DNA of 5,023 bases from positions 1 through 5,023 of the forward strand of contig CADCWI010000072.1 of the NCBI GenBank assembly GCA_902806355.1, written 5' to 3'. This document shows, piece after piece, positions 1 through 4,815 of the stretch (within the stretch, counting starts at the first letter, position 1; every line of letters starts with the position of its first letter). The DNA comes from an uncultured Thermomicrobiales bacterium (GTDB lineage: Bacteria > Chloroflexota > Chloroflexia > Thermomicrobiales > UBA6265). The position numbers were made by a program, and so were the translations under genes. The notes beneath the pieces were generated by a model. That model was not told the origin of the DNA. It was given only the letters and a program-made list of their open reading frames with translations, and ran no database searches.

Positions 1-334
1 CGGAGACCTGCAGTGCGCCGCGCGTCCAGGCGAACGAGCGAATCTTCTGCAGAAAATCGCGGACTTCGTCGGGGGGCGACAATCCCGCCTGCCCGATCAC
101 CACATCGACGCCCCACTCGTCATCGACCGTGTAGCGGTCGGTGTTGCCGCGCACCGCCAGCAACCCAGGGAGTGTCCGGATCCGCTCGACCGCACCCGCC
201 GGGTCGAACCCCATCGCCGCCGCGTCGCCGACGAACCAGTGCGCATCGACACCACCCGTCGCCTCGATGTCGGCCAGGACCGCGTCGAACGCGATCGGGT
301 TGCCGTGAACGTCCGAGAAAACCGCGACGCGCAT
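1..334 (-). CDS. Metallophosphoesterase, calcineurin-like (partial, C-terminus outside window)
   Basis: This is the N-terminal 111 residues of a calcineurin-like phosphoesterase. The protein begins MRVAVFSDVHGN, the standard D-x-H metal-binding block (Asp8 and His10), with GN at 11-12. A second block, VGDAAAMGFDP (about residues 35-45), supplies the bridging-metal Asp. A third, RGNTDRY (about 62-68), is the GN-[HTC]-D block. These blocks are the family's dinuclear metal site, so a phosphomonoesterase or phosphodiesterase is expected, probably cytoplasmic since no signal peptide is seen. The layout resembles YfcE/MJ0936-type small phosphoesterases, usually about 150-250 aa, so half or less is visible and the C-terminal histidine ligands lie outside. 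The substrate cannot be told. The ATG at 334 is chosen because a GGAGG site lies 9 nt upstream. The in-frame ATG at 343 would leave almost no spacing. It is divergent from the cupin gene across a 293-nt spacer. Confidence 0.88.
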   Translation of the reverse strand, partial: MRVAVFSDVHGNPIAFDAVLADIEATGGVDAHWFVGDAAAMGFDPAGAVERIRTLPGLLAVRGNTDRYTVDDEWGVDVVIGQAGLSPPDEVRDFLQKIRSFAWTRGALQVS

Positions 335-343
335 CGTGTGCAT

Positions 344-348
344 CCTCC
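344..348 (-). promoter_or_regulatory. Ribosome binding site of the metallophosphoesterase
   Basis: Reads GGAGG on the minus strand, 9 nt from the ATG at 334. It decides the start between two in-frame ATGs (334 and 343), favouring 334. Confidence 0.7.
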
Positions 349-392
349 ATCGTGATCGACGTGGTCATGAGCCCGCGCATCGTCCCCTGACT

Positions 393-406
393 GGAGAAGC
401 GTCTCC
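393..406. repeat. Mini-hairpin GGAGA-AGCG-TCTCC, copy 1
   Basis: A perfect 5-bp stem with a 4-nt loop (AGCG). Its central 12 bases, GAGAAGCGTCTC (394-405), reappear as the exact reverse complement at 1130-1141, again as a 5-bp hairpin. The two copies flank the cupin gene in inverted orientation. The role is unknown: it could be a dispersed repeat, a terminator-like element or a coincidence. Confidence 0.45.
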
Positions 407-457
407 GCCGATCTTAACCCCTCCCGCTCCCGCGTGACGCCCCGGATTCCTGCCGCT

Positions 458-473
458 CCCTGCATCCGCAGGG
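458..473. repeat. Inverted repeat CCCTGC-ATCC-GCAGGG
   Basis: A perfect 6-bp stem with a 4-nt loop, first of three consecutive hairpins in the leader of the cupin gene. Its right arm shares bases 472-473 with the left arm of the next hairpin, so the two complete stems cannot form together. Confidence 0.5.
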
Positions 474-492
474 GCGATCCGCGTGATCGCCC
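472..492. repeat. Inverted repeat GGGCGATC-CGCGT-GATCGCCC
   Basis: A perfect 8-bp stem with a 5-nt loop, the strongest inverted repeat in this spacer. It lies 136 nt upstream of the cupin ATG and 138 nt upstream of the metallophosphoesterase ATG, almost exactly midway between the two divergent genes. That position suits a dimeric repressor operator or an RNA stem. No T-tract follows on either strand, so it is unlikely to be an intrinsic terminator. Confidence 0.55.
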
Positions 493-508
493 GCGAGCAA
501 TCACTCGC
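493..508. repeat. Inverted repeat GCGAG-CAATCA-CTCGC
   Basis: A perfect 5-bp stem with a 6-nt loop. It starts at the base directly after the 472-492 repeat, completing a run of three hairpins with no gap. Confidence 0.4.
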
Positions 509-627
509 CACCCGGCATCCCTGCCCGCCAGGTCCCGGTGATCTCCAGCCGCGGCGTGATTGATGCGTCGCCATCAGGCGCGTCACCCGGTCCGCGACGA
601 TGACGATCACGAAGGAGAACAGCGATC

Positions 628-1014
628 ATGCCCGGCTACAGCACGAACATCGAACGTGACACCCTCGCCAACGAGAACTTCCGCCAGGTCCTCTTCACCG
701 GCGCCCACAGCCAGCTTGTGCTGATGACGCTCAAGCCCGGCGAGGAGATCGGGACAGAGACCCACGACGACCGCGACCAGTTCTTCCGGATCGAGGCCGG
801 TATCGGCGAGGCGGTCATCGACGGCCAGACCTATCCCCTCTCCGACGGCGTCGTCGTGATTGTCCCCGCCGGCGCCGAGCACAACGTCGTCAACACCTCG
901 GAAGGCGACGCGCTCCGCCTCTACTCGATCTACTCGCCGCCCGAGCACCCGGACGGGACGATCCACAAGACCAAGGCCGAAGCCGACGAGGCGGAGAGGC
1001 TTCACCACGGCTAG
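628..1014 (+). CDS. Small cupin-domain protein
   Basis: A complete 128-aa single-domain cupin (small beta-barrel). Cupin motif 1 is at about residues 38-60 (GEEIGTETHDDRDQFFRIEAGIG), and motif 2 at about 74-89 (G-x5-PAGAEHNVVN). Likely metal ligands are Glu44, His46 and His85. The usual His-x-His is Glu-x-His here, and the usual motif 1 Glu is Gln51 in DQFFR. From memory this variant is normal for the conserved family that begins with a G-Y/F-x-x-NIE segment and ends YSPPEHPDGT.H.TKAEA, so the changes are probably not damage. The tail (about 104-123) matches that pattern. The family's substrate is not established; it is often loosely named a mannose-6-phosphate-isomerase-like cupin. The start at 628 is supported by GAAGGAG at 611-617, 10 nt upstream. 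The gene is apparently monocistronic, convergent with the SDR gene, with a strong hairpin about 50 nt past its stop. Confidence 0.92.
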   Translation: MPGYSTNIERDTLANENFRQVLFTGAHSQLVLMTLKPGEEIGTETHDDRDQFFRIEAGIGEAVIDGQTYPLSDGVVVIVPAGAEHNVVNTSEGDALRLYSIYSPPEHPDGTIHKTKAEADEAERLHHG

Positions 1015-1061
1015 CAGCCGTCAGTCATTCTTCGTGGATTCCGTGCTTGCGGCATGGAAAT

Positions 1062-1106
1062 GCCCTACCTCACCTTCCCCGAAAAGCTGGGAGCGTGAGG
1101 TAGGGC
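1062..1106. terminator. Probable bidirectional terminator hairpin (cupin / SDR)
   Basis: A 12-bp perfect inverted repeat has arms GCCCTACCTCAC (1062-1073) and GTGAGGTAGGGC (1095-1106). The stem continues inward past one C·C mismatch with 5 more pairs (TTCCC 1075-1079 with GGGAG 1089-1093, one of them T·G), leaving a 9-nt loop. It lies between two convergent genes, 47 nt after the cupin stop and 34 nt after the SDR stop. The structure is symmetrical and could end both transcripts. Neither side has a strong T-run (CTACTTTGG on plus, ATTTCC on minus), so it may act as a weak or Rho-assisted terminator or as a 3'-end stabiliser. Confidence 0.72.
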
Positions 1107-1128
1107 TACTTTGGACAGATAGTTGAGG

Positions 1129-1142
1129 AGAGACGCTTCTCT
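1129..1142. repeat. Mini-hairpin AGAGA-CGCT-TCTCT, copy 2
   Basis: A 5-bp perfect stem with a 4-nt loop (CGCT), overlapping the last two bases of the SDR stop codon on the minus strand. Bases 1130-1141 are the exact reverse complement of 394-405. On the SDR transcript it reads TAGAGAAGCGTCTCTCCTC, so it could serve as a first short terminator stem ahead of the larger hairpin. Confidence 0.45.
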
Positions 1143-1920
1143 AGATATTCATGCCACCGGAGACTTCGATGCGCTGGGCATTGACCCAGCGATTGTCGGA
1201 GGAGAGCAGGGCGGCGATCATCGGGCCGATGTCGTCCGGTTCGCCCGCGCGGCCGAGCGCGGTCATCCCCGCCACATGATGGTTCATTTCGGCGTTGTCG
1301 CGAACCTGGCCGTTGCCGAAATCGGTCGCGATGGCACCGGGTGCGACGGTGTTTACGGCGATCCCGCGTTCCCCGAGCTCCTTCGCCAGGTAGCGCGTCA
1401 GCACTTCGACTGCGCCCTTCATCGACGCGTACGCGGCTGATCCTGGCAAAGCGAACCGGGCCAGACCCGACGAGATATTCACGATTCGCCCGCCGTCGTT
1501 GATCAACGGCAGGAGCTTCTGGGTCAGGAAGAAAACGCCCTTGAAATGCACGGCGTAGAGCGCGTCCAACTCGGCTTCGGTGGTTTGGTCGAACGGCTTG
1601 TAGAGCGCCATGCCCGCGTTGTTGACGAGGTAGTCGAAGCGTTCGGCGCCCAGCCCGGTCAGCGCCTGCCGTACCTGTCCGACGAATGGATCGAATGCCT
1701 CAACGGTACTTGTGTCGAGCTGCAGCGCGACCGCCCTGCGCCCGGTCTCACCGACAAGCCCGACGACTGCTTCGGCCTCCTCCCGGTTGGTGCGGTAAGT
1801 GAAAATGGAATCGACGCCACGCCTGGCGAGATTGAGCACAGTGTTGCGTCCGAGGCCACGGCTCCCACCCGTGACGATTGCGATCCTGCTGGTTGACTCG
1901 TTGCTGGTTTCCGTCGACAT
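1141..1920 (-). CDS. Short-chain dehydrogenase/reductase (SDR), classical type
   Basis: A complete 259-aa classical SDR, the usual family length. The Rossmann cofactor motif TGGSRGLG is at residues 17-24. Arg43 after the second strand (TYRTN) suggests NADP(H) rather than NAD(H). NNAG is at 100-103. The catalytic Ser is Ser151 (NISSG), and the active site YASMK gives Tyr164 and Lys168, the normal 13 residues after the Ser. PG at 194-195 and the C-terminal SGGMNI segment are also typical. The tetrad Asn expected about 26 residues before Ser151 is His125 (AVHFKG). It should reduce a carbonyl or oxidise an alcohol in the cytoplasm; the substrate is unknown. The ATG at 1920 has AAGGAG (1927-1932) 6 nt upstream. 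It is divergent from the AraC regulator across 134 nt, which suggests control by it. General annotations such as 3-oxoacyl-ACP reductase would be over-specific. Confidence 0.93.
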   Translation of the reverse strand: MSTETSNESTSRIAIVTGGSRGLGRNTVLNLARRGVDSIFTYRTNREEAEAVVGLVGETGRRAVALQLDTSTVEAFDPFVGQVRQALTGLGAERFDYLVNNAGMALYKPFDQTTEAELDALYAVHFKGVFFLTQKLLPLINDGGRIVNISSGLARFALPGSAAYASMKGAVEVLTRYLAKELGERGIAVNTVAPGAIATDFGNGQVRDNAEMNHHVAGMTALGRAGEPDDIGPMIAALLSSDNRWVNAQRIEVSGGMNI

Positions 1921-2054
1921 GGTGTACTCCTTGCGAATAGGACTGATAGCACGATACTTCCATCAGCCGGCGTCCTGAATACCGGAACCCGCTTATTCAT
2001 TGCCTATTCCTGCTCAGGCGCTGGTGCATTCAGGGCAAGGGGGAGCAATCGCGG
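1921..2054. promoter_or_regulatory. Divergent promoter/operator region, SDR / AraC regulator
   Basis: This 134-nt spacer separates the two start codons and must hold both promoters. It is more A/T-rich than the flanking genes. A 7-bp inverted repeat has arms GAATAGG (1935-1941) and CCTATTC (2003-2009), 61 nt apart. A second, closer one has CTGAT (1943-1947) and ATCAG (1962-1966), with AGGAC (1939-1943) and GTCCT (1972-1976) around it in inverted order. These are possible half-sites for the AraC protein, which normally binds pairs of sites. No consensus -35/-10 pair stood out on either strand. The AraC ribosome site AAGGGGGAG lies at about 2037-2045. Confidence 0.5.
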
Positions 2055-2975
2055 ATGCTGGAAACGCTAAGAGCAGCGGTGATGCGGTACACGGATGCGC
2101 AAACCGGGAAGAGCCCGTTCGCCACGGCGATCGACGGCCTCACGATTCTGCGCTCGAATCAGGAGAGACCGCCCGCCCACCTCATCTTCAAGCCTGCCTT
2201 GTGTCTTGTTCTCCAGGGTGCGAAGTGGGCGAACTTTGGGGACAAGCGGTACGACTATCGGGCGGGGCAGGCCCTTGTGGTGAGCGTCGAGTTGCCGGCG
2301 CTCGGCCGGGTTGCCGAAGCCAGCCCGGCCGAGCCCTATCTCGGCGTCATCATCGAGTTTGATCTGGCGGCCATGCGAGAAGTCATGGAAAATCTGGCTA
2401 CACGGCCCGAGCCGAGCACCGAGTTGGGTCCCGGTGTCTTCGTCAGCGATGTCGACGGCCCGATGGCCGACTGCGCGCTGCGCCTGATCCGGCTGCTTGA
2501 TACGCCCGACGCGATCCCGATACTTGCCCCGCTGATCATGCGCGAGTTGAGCTACTGGCTGTTGACGGGTCCCCGGGGCGGCGACATCGCCAGGATCGCG
2601 CTCGCGAACAGCCATTCCCGTCAACTCGTCCGCGCCATCCATCTCCTGCGCGACCGGTTCATGGATCCGATGCGGATTGAAGAGCTCGCGATGACGGCAG
2701 GGATGAGCCCGTCAGCGTTCCACCGTCAGTTCAAGGCGTTCACTTCGATGAGCCCGCTGCAATACCAGAAGCAACTGCGCCTGCTCGAAGCGCGCCGCCT
2801 GATGGCGACCGACGCGGCGAACGCCGAGACCGCCGCGTTCCAGGTCGGCTACGAGAGCTCGTCCCAGTTCAGCCGCGAATATTCCCGCATGTTCGGCACC
2901 CCGCCCCGGCGCGACATCATGGCATTGCGAGCGACGTTCGGACCGAACGCCGGCATCCCCACCTTGCAGCAATAG
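2055..2975 (+). CDS. AraC-family transcriptional regulator (AraC_N, PF06719-type)
   Basis: A complete 306-aa regulator. Residues of about 23-170 form the N-terminal ligand-sensing region of the AraC_N type, recognisable from FKPALCLVLQGAKWANFGDKRYDYRAGQALVVSVELP (about 45-81) and the GVIIEFD strand (97-103). The C-terminal DNA-binding domain covers about 190-290. Its first helix-turn-helix is RIEELAMTAGMSPSAFHRQF (207-226). The second is at about 257-280 (NAETAAFQVGYES..QFSREYSRMFG), followed by the hallmark TPP. The domain order and length are normal. A known relative is E. coli YqhC, which activates aldehyde reductase genes. The divergent SDR gene is the obvious target, and autoregulation is likely. 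The ATG at 2055 has a purine-rich site about 9 nt upstream. The inducer is unknown; reactive carbonyls are an inference from the family precedent. Confidence 0.93.
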   Translation: MLETLRAAVMRYTDAQTGKSPFATAIDGLTILRSNQERPPAHLIFKPALCLVLQGAKWANFGDKRYDYRAGQALVVSVELPALGRVAEASPAEPYLGVIIEFDLAAMREVMENLATRPEPSTELGPGVFVSDVDGPMADCALRLIRLLDTPDAIPILAPLIMRELSYWLLTGPRGGDIARIALANSHSRQLVRAIHLLRDRFMDPMRIEELAMTAGMSPSAFHRQFKAFTSMSPLQYQKQLRLLEARRLMATDAANAETAAFQVGYESSSQFSREYSRMFGTPPRRDIMALRATFGPNAGIPTLQQ

Positions 2976-3173
2976 ATGGCGACCGCCGCCAGCACGTCCA
3001 TGTACTGGCTCACAACGCCGCCGATCACCTGTCAAAGAGGACGCGAGTCGCTTCCTCAGTGGTGCACTGCCGAGCATTAGGAGCCAGGGTGAGTCTCGTT
3101 CGAAACGCGGAAGGGCCGGGCCAGCGAGCCATGCCGGCTGCTTCGATACGTTTCACAGCGCGATGTTCATCAG
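2976..3173. other. Non-coding convergent spacer, AraC / alkD
   Basis: This 198-nt spacer lies between two convergent genes. I found no supported gene in it; the open frames crossing it are low-complexity shadows. It contains an imperfect hairpin (3037-3057, listed separately), a small one at 3057-3069 (CAGTG, 3-nt loop, CACTG) and a GC-rich stretch GGGCCGGGCC near 3114. Confidence 0.55.
3037..3057. terminator. Possible weak terminator hairpin (AraC / alkD)
   Basis: GAGGA (3037-3041) pairs with TCCTC (3053-3057). After a C·T mismatch, GCG pairs with CGC around a 3-nt loop. It lies 61 nt past the AraC stop and 116 nt past the alkD stop. On the minus strand it is followed by TTTGAC, only three T residues. 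Position between convergent genes is the main support. Confidence 0.3.
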
Positions 3174-3902
3174 CTATCCGTCGTGCTTCATGTGCAAATA
3201 GTGACTTCGCGTCTCGCTGTCGAGATGTTCGATCGCGTACCGCAGCATCGTTCGCGGCATGGTCGCGGCATGGTTATCAAGGAAGGCACGCAGCTTCCCG
3301 GGATCTTTCCGGCCCGCCTCGCGCAGCCATCCTCCGGTCGCCTTGTGAACCATGTCGTGGTCGTCGTTGAGCAACAGTTCGGCGATGGCATACGTGTCGG
3401 CAACGTCGCCTTCCCTGATGAAATACGAGGTGCTGACCATGGCCGTGCGACGCTCCCAGACATTGCTCGAGCCTGCCAACCGGTACAGGATGTTGCGCGG
3501 CTTGTCCCGCAGGTAACCGCCGACGACAAACGGACAACCGAGATCGACCAGGTCCCAGTTGTTGATCCTGTCAATGCGCCGCAGGTAGAGATCGAAGAGT
3601 TCCTTTCTCCGACCCGCCGGCGTACTCCTGCGGCGCGCCTGCTTGTCCATGATGCTGAGCCCGCCTGCCCGCACTTCATGGATGGGGCTTTCGAGCAGGA
3701 TCTCGATCTCATTGGGGGGCATGTCGACGAACTCCTTCGCGAGCGTGAAGACCTGCCCCATGCGCACACCCATGAACACGTCGCCGGCGCCGTACTCGCC
3801 TTCCCCGGTCTTGAAATATCGCTGGATCTTCGCGAGCTCGTCCGGCGAACGATGGGCTTCCAGTCGTTCGACGAACTGTGCCGCGGTTGATGCGTCCGGC
3901 AT
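3174..3902 (-). CDS. alkD: DNA alkylation repair protein, AlkD-type glycosylase
   Basis: A complete 242-aa protein of the AlkD family (PF08713), built from HEAT-like helical repeats. The family removes bulky cationic N3- and N7-alkylpurines from DNA without flipping the base. Seen in sequence are FKTGEGEYGAGDVFMGVRM (about residues 30-48), a conserved N-terminal block; NWDLVD (115-120), whose Trp116 and Asp120 match the W-x3-D pair of Bacillus cereus AlkD (W109, D113); VWERRTAM (148-155), where Arg152 probably matches the essential Arg148; and GGWLREAG (190-197), where Trp192 probably matches W187. LRYAIEHL follows at 220-227. All key residues appear intact. The ATG at 3902 is chosen because AGGAG (3910-3914) lies 7 nt upstream; a longer in-frame start at 4007 adds 35 Arg-rich residues with no family match. 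It follows the DHFR-like gene on the same strand after 138 nt, so co-transcription is possible. No adaptive-response operator was recognised. Confidence 0.92.
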   Translation of the reverse strand: MPDASTAAQFVERLEAHRSPDELAKIQRYFKTGEGEYGAGDVFMGVRMGQVFTLAKEFVDMPPNEIEILLESPIHEVRAGGLSIMDKQARRRSTPAGRRKELFDLYLRRIDRINNWDLVDLGCPFVVGGYLRDKPRNILYRLAGSSNVWERRTAMVSTSYFIREGDVADTYAIAELLLNDDHDMVHKATGGWLREAGRKDPGKLRAFLDNHAATMPRTMLRYAIEHLDSETRSHYLHMKHDG

Positions 3903-3909
3903 GTCGATA

Positions 3910-3914
3910 CTCCT
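3910..3914 (-). promoter_or_regulatory. Ribosome binding site of alkD
   Basis: Reads AGGAG on the minus strand, 7 nt from the ATG at 3902. It decides the start against the longer in-frame ATG at 4007. It sits just beside, and overlaps, one copy of the 8-bp direct repeat at 3913-3932. Confidence 0.72.
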
Positions 3915-3932
3915 GAACCTGCATCTGAACCT
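3913..3932. repeat. Short direct repeat CTGAACCT x2 in the alkD leader
   Basis: CTGAACCT at 3913-3920 and again at 3925-3932, a 12-nt period with GCAT between. On the coding strand this is AGGTTCAG twice, the second copy running into the alkD ribosome site. It may be a slipped duplication or a pair of regulator half-sites. Confidence 0.5.
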
Positions 3933-4009
3933 GGCCAAGGATCGAGCTCGGGCGACGGCCGTTGGACGCCGCGGCGCCTCCCGATTCCTGCCTTCGGGAA
4001 GTACCACGG

Positions 4010-4015
4010 TTTATC
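4010..4015 (-). promoter_or_regulatory. Weak candidate -10 element for alkD
   Basis: GATAAA on the minus strand matches four of six bases of the sigma-70 -10 consensus and lies about 110 nt before the alkD ATG. The -35 position 17 nt upstream (TTCGCG) is poor and overlaps the area next to the DHFR-like stop. It is offered only as a possible internal promoter. Confidence 0.15.
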
Positions 4016-4040
4016 GACTGCCTATCATCCGCCGCGAAGA

Positions 4041-4592
4041 TCATTCACCGTAAACGTACTCCTCGACCGATACCGGCTCGTAGTTCTGCAGGGTGACGCC
4101 GCTGCGGAACACCCTGGTGTCCTTGCGGTTCATTCGCACGTGGCCAAGCCCGTGGAAGGGGCGTGCCGGCTCGCTCCACACGATCGGATGAACCCAGAAA
4201 TGCACCTCTTCGACGAGGCCATGCCTGACCAGGTTGAAGGCGAGCTCACCGCAGCCGTAGCTCAGCAGGTTGCCGGTATGGTGTGCCTTGAGCCGGCGCA
4301 CTTCCTCGACGAGGTCGCCCTTGATGAGCGACGCGTTCCACGCGAGCGGCTCGACCAGGGACGTGGAGGCGACGTACTTCGGGATGCTGTTCACCCGATC
4401 GGCAAACTCACCGGTGGTCTTCAACCAGATCGGGGAGAGGGCCTCGTAGGTCTTGCGGCCGAGCAGCAGCGCGTCGGCGAGCCGAAGCTCGTCTTCGCCG
4501 GCGTCCTCCTGCTCGCCACCCTCGAACCAGCCAATGTTCGGGCCAATGCTCCCATCCGCCGACATCTGGACCGTGATGATTGCCTTGCCCAT
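4041..4592 (-). CDS. Dihydrofolate reductase / RibD C-terminal family protein
   Basis: A complete 183-aa protein of the DHFR-like RibD_C fold (PF01872), the usual length for stand-alone members. Domain marks are the first strand with SADGSIGP (11-18), LLLGRKTYEAL (42-52), the typical cofactor-side LxGRxTYE block, LLSYGCGELAFNLVRHGLVEEVHFWVHPIV (109-138) and RPFHGLG (144-150). The family uses NAD(P)H and includes riboflavin-pathway pyrimidine reductases, but stand-alone members are mostly unassigned. It should not be called a folate enzyme from this. The segment that is usually VVLGxGxxLF reads IVWSEPARPF, losing the GxG. The start at 4592 fits the family (MGKAIITVQMSADG); a longer in-frame start at 4703 adds 37 residues without family resemblance. 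The ribosome site is weak: GAGGA is 14 nt upstream. It is followed on the same strand by alkD and preceded by a second family member. Confidence 0.9.
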   Translation of the reverse strand: MGKAIITVQMSADGSIGPNIGWFEGGEQEDAGEDELRLADALLLGRKTYEALSPIWLKTTGEFADRVNSIPKYVASTSLVEPLAWNASLIKGDLVEEVRRLKAHHTGNLLSYGCGELAFNLVRHGLVEEVHFWVHPIVWSEPARPFHGLGHVRMNRKDTRVFRSGVTLQNYEPVSVEEYVYGE

Positions 4593-4815
4593 CGGTATCC
4601 GTCTCGTCCTCTCCGATGCGTCCTGCTCGATTGTTCGAGAGAGTTGCTGCGCTATCGGCGGTCCTGACGACATCGCCGGTGTGCTCCCAAAGGCGCATCG
4701 CAACGACGGTAGGCGGCAGGCACGGCTTCCGTGGTCGTGATCAACTCCGTACTATCAGCAACGACGCCGTGAGCGGACCACAACCAGTGGCTCGTGCCGC
4801 GCCGCCAACGACCGC
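4593..4815. other. Spacer between the two DHFR-like genes
   Basis: These 223 nt separate two same-strand genes, with no supported gene. The size suggests the downstream gene may have its own promoter, but no consensus pair was found. It holds a short perfect hairpin at 4721-4733 (CACGG, CTT, CCGTG) and the imperfect hairpin at 4768-4796. Confidence 0.5.
4768..4796 (-). terminator. Possible hairpin after the second DHFR-like gene
   Basis: CGTGAGC (4768-4774) pairs with GCTCGTG (4790-4796), 7 bp including two G·T pairs. CAC (4779-4781) can pair with GTG (4787-4789) inside. It begins 19 nt past the stop at 4816. No T-run follows on the minus strand, so terminator function is uncertain. Confidence 0.25.

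Larger units (their letters stand above)
335..627. other. Non-coding divergent spacer, metallophosphoesterase / cupin
   Basis: This 293-nt spacer lies between two divergently oriented genes, so it should hold both promoters. I see no convincing protein or RNA gene in it. A TAAGAT hexamer on the minus strand near 410-415 could be a -10 box for the metallophosphoesterase, but no matching -35 was found. The middle carries three abutting inverted repeats (458-508, listed separately). A further small one is at 561-576 (TGATG, 6-nt loop, CATCA). The cupin ribosome site GAAGGAG is at 611-617. Confidence 0.6.

Noticed and set aside
560..588. TTGATG as a -35 box for the cupin gene
   Set aside because: It matches four of six consensus bases, but nothing resembling a -10 box lies 16-18 nt downstream.
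607..1008. Minus-strand 133-aa open frame opposite the cupin gene
   Set aside because: It is the antisense shadow of the cupin. The plus-strand frame has cupin motifs and a good ribosome site, while this one shows only Val/Asp/Gly-rich sequence.
2067..2642. Minus-strand 191-aa open frame across the AraC gene
   Set aside because: An antisense shadow of a well-supported regulator, with no recognisable domain.
3183..3890. Plus-strand 235-aa open frame across alkD
   Set aside because: It mirrors alkD on the opposite strand. The minus-strand frame has all AlkD motifs; long antisense frames are expected in high-GC genes.
3903..4007. Longer N-terminus for AlkD starting at 4007
   Set aside because: The extra 35 residues are Arg-rich and unlike the family, and the AGGAG site correctly spaced for 3902 settles the start.
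4140..4667. Plus-strand 175-aa open frame across the DHFR-like gene
   Set aside because: An antisense shadow with no family features; the minus strand encodes a clear RibD_C fold.
4593..4703. Longer N-terminus for the DHFR-like protein starting at 4703
   Set aside because: Family members begin at or near MGK-x-I; the added 37 residues show no similarity to the fold. The weak ribosome site at 4592 leaves slight doubt.
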